DNA from: Methylococcaceae bacterium
Lineage (GTDB): Bacteria > Pseudomonadota > Gammaproteobacteria > Methylococcales > Methylococcaceae
Direction: 5' to 3'
DNA length: 39,842 bases
NCBI GenBank assembly: GCA_028711365.1
Contig: JAQTSI010000001.1
Location: 1 to 39,842, forward strand
Shown here: one piece after another, positions 8,935 to 16,472 of the stretch
How the letters are laid out: every line of letters begins with the position of its first letter
How positions within the stretch are numbered: the stretch's first letter is position 1
Made by a program: the position numbers and the translations under genes
The notes under the pieces: model-generated
Told to the model about the DNA's origin: nothing
The model's input: only the letters and a program-made list of their open reading frames with translations
Databases searched by the model: none

Positions 8935-11112
8935 ATGAGCATCGACAGGCCCGTCAAAGTCGCCATCATCGGCAGTGGTTGCGCAGCGGTTGCCGCAGCA
9001 TTCGAACTCACCCGGCCCGAACATCGGGGCAAGTATCGAGTGACCCTCTATCAGATGGGGTGGCGAATGGGAGGGAAGGGTGCTTCCGGACGGGGGCCTG
9101 CGGATCGGATCGAGGAACATGGGCTGCACATCTGGCTCGGTTTCTATGAAAATGCATTCCGTCTGTTGCGCGAGTGCTATGCGGAACTCAAGCAGAACGA
9201 CCCGTCGCGCCGCTTGGCCGACTGGCAGGATGCTTTCATACGCGAGCCCCATGTCGGCATCGTGGATTCATCCCGTCAAGGCGGCTGGGTGGCATGGACG
9301 GCGCTCTTTCCGCCCGTGGATGGGTTGCCTGGCGATCCTCTCTCCACGCATAATCCCTTCTCTCTCGGCAATTATCTGGCGCGGGCCGTGGCGTTGTTGC
9401 GCTCGCTGTTCCTGGGACTTTATACCTGGAAGGAAACGGAGCCATCCGGTTCGATTCGGGCATTCTCTCCCGTCGGGGAAAAGCGCGAGTCTTCTCCCGA
9501 ATCGCTCATCGCCAGCATCAGCCGGCTGCTGCGGGTTGGGGCGCTGGCGACCCTGGCCGGCCTGATCGAGGCCCTGGCGATTTTGGAAATGCTGCTGAAA
9601 TCGACTCCGACCTATCCGGAAAATCTTCTCCTGCGCTTCATCGAGAATATCGCCGCAGCCATTCGGGCCCAACTCGAGGATTTCGTCATCGATGACGATG
9701 AAATCCGGCTCAAGTGGCAGATCATCGATCTCGTCATCGCCATTCTGGTCGGTGCGGCGCGTTTTCGCTTGCTTTTCGATCCCCGCGGGCTCGATGCGAT
9801 CAACGATTACGAATGCCGGCAGTGGCTGCGCATGAATGGCGCTTCGGAGCATAGCGTGGACTGCGCATTCGTGCGCGGGCTTTACGATTTGGCCCTGGCT
9901 TACGAGGATGGCGATCCCGCGCGGCCCGGGCTGGCGGCGGGGCAGGCTCTGCGGGGATCATTGCGGATGTTCTTCACCTATCGCGGCGCCTTGTTCTGGA
10001 AGATGCGGGCGGGGATGGGGGACATCATTTTCGCCCCGTTTTATGAAGTGCTCAAACAGCGGGGAGCCAGCGTCAAATTTTTCCATCGCCTGGAAAATGT
10101 GAAACTCGTAGACCCCGCCAAGCTCGCACCGGGCGAACGCCCTTATGTGGAAGCGCTGGAATTCGACGTTCAAGCCAAGATGCTCGGTGACGGTGAATAT
10201 AGCCCTTTGGTCGACGTGAAAGGCATTCCTTCCTGGCCATCACAACCGGATTACCGTCAATTGGAAGACGGTTCGAGAATGGAACGGGAGGGATGGGATT
10301 TCGAATCCCATTGGGATCGTCGCAAGATGGCCAGTGTCACTCTTCGCGTGGTGGAAGATTTCGATTTCGTCGTATTCGGGGCCAGCATCGGCGCCGTCCC
10401 CCACACCTGCAAGGAAATCCTGGCTAGGGACGAACGCTGGCGGGCCATGGTCCAACAGGTCAAGACGGTCGCCTCGCAAGCCATCCAACTATGGATGAAC
10501 GAGGACATGAAATCGGTGGGCTGGAATGCTCCCACGGTGACCTTGTCCGCTTTCGTCAAGCCCTTCGATACCTGGGCCGACATGGAGCATCTCATCGCGG
10601 AAGAGAACTGGCGCCCGCAGCCAAAGGCGATCGCCTATTTTTGCAATGTGCTGGCCGATCCGCCGGTCGAGCCGGATCGTTCGGATGCGGGCTACCCGCA
10701 ACGGCGGCGCGAGGAAGTCAGGCAAAACGCTATCCAATTTCTGAACCATCAGATACGCTATCTATGGCCCAAAGCGGCGACCGCGCAAGGATTTCGCTGG
10801 GAGATCCTGGCCGATCCGACGGGTCATCAGCCGACGCCGGCTTCCTGCGGCGAGAAGCGCTTCGACACCCAATACTGGCGAGCGAATGTCAATCCGACGG
10901 ACCGTTATGTGCTGGCCCTTCCCGGCTCGCTGAAATATCGCATCTCGCCTTTGGACAATACCTACGACAATCTGACCATCGCGGGAGACTGGACCGACTG
11001 CGGTTTCAACGAAGGCTGCGTGGAGGCCGCCATCATGTCTGGCAGGCTGGCGGCCCATGCCATCGCCCAATCCCCGCCCCTAGAGGACATCATTGGTTAT
11101 GATCATCCTTGA
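8935..11112 (+). CDS. FAD-dependent NAD(P)-binding oxidoreductase, phytoene/zeta-carotene desaturase-like
   Basis: VAIIGSGCAAVAAAFEL (Rossmann), RMGGKGASGR, EEHGLHIWLGFYENAFRLL (ZDS/PDS-type motif), C-terminal NLTIAGDWTDCGFNEGCVEAAIMSGRLAAHAI. Confidence 0.85.
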   Translation: MSIDRPVKVAIIGSGCAAVAAAFELTRPEHRGKYRVTLYQMGWRMGGKGASGRGPADRIEEHGLHIWLGFYENAFRLLRECYAELKQNDPSRRLADWQDAFIREPHVGIVDSSRQGGWVAWTALFPPVDGLPGDPLSTHNPFSLGNYLARAVALLRSLFLGLYTWKETEPSGSIRAFSPVGEKRESSPESLIASISRLLRVGALATLAGLIEALAILEMLLKSTPTYPENLLLRFIENIAAAIRAQLEDFVIDDDEIRLKWQIIDLVIAILVGAARFRLLFDPRGLDAINDYECRQWLRMNGASEHSVDCAFVRGLYDLALAYEDGDPARPGLAAGQALRGSLRMFFTYRGALFWKMRAGMGDIIFAPFYEVLKQRGASVKFFHRLENVKLVDPAKLAPGERPYVEALEFDVQAKMLGDGEYSPLVDVKGIPSWPSQPDYRQLEDGSRMEREGWDFESHWDRRKMASVTLRVVEDFDFVVFGASIGAVPHTCKEILARDERWRAMVQQVKTVASQAIQLWMNEDMKSVGWNAPTVTLSAFVKPFDTWADMEHLIAEENWRPQPKAIAYFCNVLADPPVEPDRSDAGYPQRRREEVRQNAIQFLNHQIRYLWPKAATAQGFRWEILADPTGHQPTPASCGEKRFDTQYWRANVNPTDRYVLALPGSLKYRISPLDNTYDNLTIAGDWTDCGFNEGCVEAAIMSGRLAAHAIAQSPPLEDIIGYDHP

Positions 11113-11157
11113 AAATCTGAACCCTTATCCGATTGGCAACAAAGAGGGAGCAATGCA

Positions 11158-11895
11158 ATGACACAGCAAGAACGGCTACACCGACAGGATCCGAAACGCA
11201 GTGAACCCATTCGAAATTTGACCGGCTTTTTGCGCAATTCTCACTCGTGGGGCGAAAACCCGCCGGGCGAGGAGCCGGGTAAAACCGAACCCCAGGGTTC
11301 GTCGGAGAAACTGGATGATGTGCTGACCCATGGAGTGCATCTCGGTTATAAGATCATCGAAGAACAAATCAGCCAAGGCCAGCGGGTGGCCCAGCGGCTG
11401 CGCAAGCGTTACCCGCCGATGGGGGATAGGGAGGGCGATGGCGGTGGCGAGATCGACGCGCTCATCTCGCGCCTGTTGGGATTGACCAAGGATATGGGCA
11501 CGCTCTGGTTCGATTCGATGGAAATGGTCCTGAAAACTCCCCGTTTGCTGCGCGGGCTCGCCGGTGGTGAAGAACAGGGCGAAGTCGGTATCGCCTCGAA
11601 CCTGGCCGAAACCCATATCAGCATCGAAATCGCCTCCTCGAAGCGGGCGCAGGTGAGCTTGAACCTGCCGTCGCGACCGCAGCGCTATATCCCGCTGGTT
11701 CATGCCCTATATGCGACGAATCCGGCATTTCCGCCGCTGACCGGCATCTCTTTCAGGCATTGCACCGGTTCGCCGCATCCGATCCTGCAGGTTGAAATTC
11801 CTGACCATCAGCCAGCTTCCACCTACACCGGGGTGGTGGCCGATGGCGAGACCAATGAACCGGTCGGCACCTTGGTCGTGCGCGTGCTGGCTTGA
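11158..11895 (+). CDS. Uncharacterized 245-aa protein
   Basis: Clean ORF with GAGGGAG RBS, in operon context; amphipathic helical N-half (LGYKIIEEQISQGQRVAQRLRKR) and beta-rich C-half (YTGVVADGETNEPVGTLVVRVLA). Confidence 0.8.
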   Translation: MTQQERLHRQDPKRSEPIRNLTGFLRNSHSWGENPPGEEPGKTEPQGSSEKLDDVLTHGVHLGYKIIEEQISQGQRVAQRLRKRYPPMGDREGDGGGEIDALISRLLGLTKDMGTLWFDSMEMVLKTPRLLRGLAGGEEQGEVGIASNLAETHISIEIASSKRAQVSLNLPSRPQRYIPLVHALYATNPAFPPLTGISFRHCTGSPHPILQVEIPDHQPASTYTGVVADGETNEPVGTLVVRVLA

Positions 11896-11904
11896 GATTC
11901 GACT

Positions 11905-12957
11905 ATGTCACATCCCTCTCGCGAGCAGGTGGTTCGCACTTCCCCGCTGATTCCGAAGCTTCTGGAAGAATACGGAACTCTCACCCGCAAGGCGATGATG
12001 CACTATTTGCCTTCCGGAGCGCCTCAACGCTATCTGTACGATTTGATTGCCGATTATCCTTTGCGGGGCGGCAAGATGATGCGCTCGAGCCTGTGCATCG
12101 CCACGGCGCGGATATTCGGCGCAAAGCTCGAGGATGCCATGGGTTCGGCGGTGGCCATCGAGTTGCTGCACAACGCATTGCTGATCCACGACGACATCGA
12201 GGATGACAGCGAGGAGAGGCGCGGACGGCCTACCTTGCACATGCTGCATGGCGTTCCGCTAGCCCTCAATGCCGGCGATTCGCTTTGCTTGCTCGCCCTG
12301 CGCCCGCTGATGGACAACATGAACAGGATCGGCCCGCGCTTGGCGGCGAAGATTTTCGAAGAAACCGAACGCATGGCCTGGGAATCGGCGGAAGGCCAGG
12401 CGATGGAACTGGGATGGTGCCGCGATAACTGCAATGGTTTGAGCGACGAGGATTATCTCACGATGGTCCTGAAGAAAACCTGTTGGCTGGCGATGATCTA
12501 TCCGAGCCGGGTGGGAGCCATGATCGGGGCGCGGGATGGGGTGGATCTGGATCAATTCATCCGCTTCGGTTTTTTTCTCGGCGCTTCCTTTCAGATCCAG
12601 GACGATCTGCTGAATTTCGTGGCCGACAGTCGGTATGGCAAGGAGTTGCATGGGGATATTTGGGAAGGCAAACGAACCCTCATGCTCAATCATGTCTACC
12701 GTGAATCCAGCGCGGAAGAGCAGGCGCGGCTAGCCGAAATCCTGGGATTGCCCCGCCAGCAACGTCACCCCGAACAGATCCACTGGGTCCGCCGGCTGAT
12801 GGATACCTACGGTTCGCTGGATTATGCCAGCAAGATCGCCCATGGGTTGGCGGGCGCGGCTTTGCATGAATTCCATGGCATCTACGCTGACTTGCCCGAT
12901 TCCCGGGACAAGCAATTCATCGAAGGGTTGGCGACCTGGGTATTCGAGCGAACCTGA
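11905..12957 (+). CDS. Polyprenyl (geranylgeranyl-type) diphosphate synthase family protein
   Basis: GGKMMRSSLCIATA, LLIHDDIEDDSEERRGRPTLH (first Asp-rich motif), FQIQDDLLNFVAD (second motif, DDxxN), GKRTLML. Confidence 0.93.
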   Translation: MSHPSREQVVRTSPLIPKLLEEYGTLTRKAMMHYLPSGAPQRYLYDLIADYPLRGGKMMRSSLCIATARIFGAKLEDAMGSAVAIELLHNALLIHDDIEDDSEERRGRPTLHMLHGVPLALNAGDSLCLLALRPLMDNMNRIGPRLAAKIFEETERMAWESAEGQAMELGWCRDNCNGLSDEDYLTMVLKKTCWLAMIYPSRVGAMIGARDGVDLDQFIRFGFFLGASFQIQDDLLNFVADSRYGKELHGDIWEGKRTLMLNHVYRESSAEEQARLAEILGLPRQQRHPEQIHWVRRLMDTYGSLDYASKIAHGLAGAALHEFHGIYADLPDSRDKQFIEGLATWVFERT

Positions 12958-13079
12958 CTTGGCCCTTATGAGCTTAGGAATAAAAAAACGCGACCTTGGG
13001 GAATGCGGCTAGCGTGCGGTAGTCCGACGAGTCGTCGCATAATCAATACATGAATATCGAACGGAGGAGATAGGCAATC

Positions 13080-16000
13080 ATGGCGACATTCAAAAAACCC
13101 AGTTACATCAATCCAACCGGCATCAGTGGACCTAGGGATCTGCCCTCCAGCCCTCCCTTTGCATTTCGCAATGTGACGGCCCGCGTTTTTCCCATCAAGG
13201 CCAACATGGCGCGGTTGACCGATTTTTGTGCCAGCTATGTCAATATGGATATTCCCGATGACATCGCCCAGTTCTTCCCTGCCTTGCCTTATGTTTATCT
13301 GGCGGTGGTCAACTACGGCAGCATGTCGCCTATTTCGGTTCAGGCCCAGAACATCGGTTGGGTTGCCCAGCATGAAGTCTTCTTCCTGATTCCCCTCGAG
13401 AAATGGCGCAAGGAAGGAGGGCGGTTGGTTTTCAAGGAATGGGCCTGTGTTTCGCCTTTTATTTATGTCGACGATGCGATGTCCATGACCACCGGGCGGG
13501 AGGTTTATGGCTGGGCCAAGGTCGCAGGCGAGATCGATCAGGAGACGCCCCTGTGGGTGGAAAATCCGACCGCGCCCACCCGATTGTTCAGCCTGCGTGT
13601 TCCTGTTTTCCCCAAGGAGTACGAGGGCAAACGCGAAGAGAACCGTCTGCTGTTGCAGATCGATCGCGACCCCCCGCCGAATCTTTCGATGTTTCCGCCG
13701 GATCTGAAAAGCCCGTTCGTCAATCTTTCCACCGCCACTTACGCCTGGTTCGGTCTCATGGGGGACGCCGCCGACATGTTGACGGCGTTGCCCGCCCGGG
13801 GCTATCGCTCGAGCAGGGATCTGCGTTCCCTGCTGAGCATGGCGGGCAAGGCCGGGGGGAGTTTGCTGCGCATGTTTCCTAGCTTGCTGAGGCGGCAGTT
13901 GCTCAGAAATGCGCAGCAGGATGATTTGGGTTTTGGCAGGGCGGCGGAGGCTTTCATCAATCAGATCACCCTGAAGCAGTTTCGTGATGCCGGTGATCCC
14001 AGCCAGGCCTGTTATCAGGCCCTGGTCAGTTCCCGCATGGGCCTGGACCGGTTCAATCGGTGCGGAATGCTAGGCGATTACAACGTGATGCGCGGTGATC
14101 CGTCCGGAGGTTTCACCCTTCGTCTTCACCAATATGAAGCCTATCCCATCGTGGAATCCTTGGGGCTGGAAGTCGACCGGTTTGAAGAGAACCCGGATGC
14201 TCCGGTTGCCATCATCAAGCCCACCTTCCCGATATGGAGCGACGTGGATCTCTACTATGACATCGGCCAGATCATTTGCGAGCGCCATGCCTGTTCCTAT
14301 GGCAATGGTTTCTGCGCCGAATGGCATGCCGAATCGGAGCACGCCCCGCAGGCGAGCAAGGAGAATCCCCCCAGCGGCGGCAGTTCCCATCCAGCGAAGG
14401 GGGCAGGCAAGCCGCATCGACATGACACTGCGGCCGATCCGGATCCCAGCCGGCGAGTTCTCTACAATACCGTGCGCGGCGGCTCGAGTCAGGCCATCGC
14501 AGGCCCCTTCGATTTCCCGGACATCACCTTGCAGGTCTATCCCCTGCTGGCCGATCGCGGCAAGCTCAAGGAATTTCTCGATAATTATCTGAATTCGCCG
14601 CTGAATCCCCACGCTCAAGAGACCGGTTTGAGTTTCGAGCCGTTCGGCGATTATGTTTATCTGATGGTCGATGTTTACGGTGACCAAGCGGGAGTCATGT
14701 GGTCCGAGTCCAATAACATCGGCTGGTGGGCCGACAAATCCGTGTCTTTCAGCGTCCCGGTCAAATGCTATCGGGATGGCAAATTGCAGAGTGTCGCCCT
14801 GGTTTCCCCCTATCAGTTCGCCAACAATGGCCGCGCCGTCATCAGCGATCGCGAGGTCAATGGTCGGCCCACGGCGAAAGCCAGCATCGAAACCCATCCC
14901 GATGCCTGGCTGGACGAATCGGGGCCTATCGCCGCCCGCAGGATGCTCAAGTTGAGTTGCGAGGTTTTTCCTGCGTTGAATGTGGGACAGCGATCCATTC
15001 AATCCACCTTGTTGGAAATCGATCAGCGCCTCCCCTTGCCCGAAAACGACGAGACCGGCTGGCGGTTGATTGCCGAGCGCTGGCGCGAACCGCTGGTTCG
15101 TGATTTGACACGCAAGACGCTGTTTCGGCGGGTCCACAAGACGGACGTAGACCATGTCAAGGCCTTGGGTTTGGAAATCCTGACCCAAGATGCGCCCGTC
15201 AATGGCTTGCACATCAAACAGTACCGGGATGCCTCCGATACCTCAAAGGCCTGTTATCAAGCTTTGGTGAGGACGAGGCGAAGCATCGAACGGATCTATG
15301 ATATTCGGGAAATCGAACCACGCGTGTATGTGCGAATTCATCAAATTCCGGATCATCCCATCGTCGAGACACTCGGCTTGAAAGTGATGCATGTGGATTC
15401 GAGCGGGTCCAGCGTGGAACAGGTATTGCAACCGATCCGTCCATTCTGGATGCGTTTTGGCGGCAAGGAAAACTTAGGCGAAGTGCTGTGTTGGCGCGTG
15501 GAGAACGGGCCATGGACCCTGACTGCTTCGATGCTCGAACATCAAGCCTATGCCCGCACCCGCGTGGGGGCTGGCATCCTGGAACAGCTTGGCCATTTGA
15601 AACAACGGCTGCGGGAAAAAGCCAACCAGTGGCTGTTCGAGGCGCTTTCCCGGGAAGTCAAAGATATTCAGCGCATCATATTGAATCTTGCAGAAGGTAA
15701 ACGCCAGGAATTGATCGAGGAACTCGACGCCTGCCCCGATGGGGAGGATAAGTCGACTGCCCGATACCTGGCGGCGGATGCCCTCAAGCTGTTGATCAAC
15801 CACTATGGCGATGCCGAGTTGGAACGGAGGATACGCCAGCTATTTCGCTCGATATCGACGGAAGATCTCTACGAGGTGGTGGAAGCGATTTCGAAAGTGG
15901 CAGGAAATCATGGTGAGATCACCTCGATTCGGCTTTCGTGGGAACAGGCTCGGATTTCGCTCGAAAATGTCGACGATGTGCAAGTGATCATCGACAGCAT

Positions 16001-16472
16001 ATTGAGCGAAAAGTGGGGAAATTGGGATGATTCCCGCCAGGAAGAGGAGCCCCAACCGGAATTTCGTCTTCCCGCCGATGCCTTTGCAAGAGAGGGTTTT
16101 GGCGTCAGCAGGACAATAGGGGAAAACCAATATATCATCGTCGAATCCGATAATAGGCAGCGCGTGCTGCTGGAAAAGCTCGGTCACTGGTATTTCGTTC
16201 CGGAAACCGCTTTGGTGAAAGATCTCCCGCTTCAATTATCCAAGAACATTCAGGCCGTTATTCTCGGCGAAATCAAGAAAAAGCTGATGAGCAGGGATAC
16301 GATTCTGGATGCGATCACCCATGAAGCCGATATCATCAAGGCGATCCACGAGTATTGCAAGGATAAAGTAGAGGGTTTGTCGGAAGCCGATAGGGAAGCG
16401 TTGATCAGCCAATTGAAGGAGGATTTGGCGGAGGAATTGAAAGGGGAAATGCTCAAGGAAATGGTGAGCTAG
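13080..16472 (+). CDS. Large protein with two tandem acetoacetate decarboxylase-like domains and an uncharacterized C-terminal region
   Basis: Domain 1 has …NIGWVAQHEVFFLIPLEKW…TGREVYGWAKVAGEI; domain 2 has …NNIGWWADKSVSFSVPVKCY…SDREVNGRPTAKASIE. Both end in KQ[FY]RDA.D.S.ACYQALV…PIVE[ST]LGL.V. GGAGGAG RBS. Confidence 0.85.
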   Translation: MATFKKPSYINPTGISGPRDLPSSPPFAFRNVTARVFPIKANMARLTDFCASYVNMDIPDDIAQFFPALPYVYLAVVNYGSMSPISVQAQNIGWVAQHEVFFLIPLEKWRKEGGRLVFKEWACVSPFIYVDDAMSMTTGREVYGWAKVAGEIDQETPLWVENPTAPTRLFSLRVPVFPKEYEGKREENRLLLQIDRDPPPNLSMFPPDLKSPFVNLSTATYAWFGLMGDAADMLTALPARGYRSSRDLRSLLSMAGKAGGSLLRMFPSLLRRQLLRNAQQDDLGFGRAAEAFINQITLKQFRDAGDPSQACYQALVSSRMGLDRFNRCGMLGDYNVMRGDPSGGFTLRLHQYEAYPIVESLGLEVDRFEENPDAPVAIIKPTFPIWSDVDLYYDIGQIICERHACSYGNGFCAEWHAESEHAPQASKENPPSGGSSHPAKGAGKPHRHDTAADPDPSRRVLYNTVRGGSSQAIAGPFDFPDITLQVYPLLADRGKLKEFLDNYLNSPLNPHAQETGLSFEPFGDYVYLMVDVYGDQAGVMWSESNNIGWWADKSVSFSVPVKCYRDGKLQSVALVSPYQFANNGRAVISDREVNGRPTAKASIETHPDAWLDESGPIAARRMLKLSCEVFPALNVGQRSIQSTLLEIDQRLPLPENDETGWRLIAERWREPLVRDLTRKTLFRRVHKTDVDHVKALGLEILTQDAPVNGLHIKQYRDASDTSKACYQALVRTRRSIERIYDIREIEPRVYVRIHQIPDHPIVETLGLKVMHVDSSGSSVEQVLQPIRPFWMRFGGKENLGEVLCWRVENGPWTLTASMLEHQAYARTRVGAGILEQLGHLKQRLREKANQWLFEALSREVKDIQRIILNLAEGKRQELIEELDACPDGEDKSTARYLAADALKLLINHYGDAELERRIRQLFRSISTEDLYEVVEAISKVAGNHGEITSIRLSWEQARISLENVDDVQVIIDSILSEKWGNWDDSRQEEEPQPEFRLPADAFAREGFGVSRTIGENQYIIVESDNRQRVLLEKLGHWYFVPETALVKDLPLQLSKNIQAVILGEIKKKLMSRDTILDAITHEADIIKAIHEYCKDKVEGLSEADREALISQLKEDLAEELKGEMLKEMVS

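Noticed and set aside
13044-13056. CGACGA-G-TCGTCG palindrome upstream of the ADC-like gene
   Set aside because: Short and low complexity; inside an apparent operon and likely chance in GC-rich DNA. Coordinates approximate.
14070-15212. 380-aa - strand ORF
   Set aside because: Antisense to the tandem ADC-like gene; no recognisable motifs.
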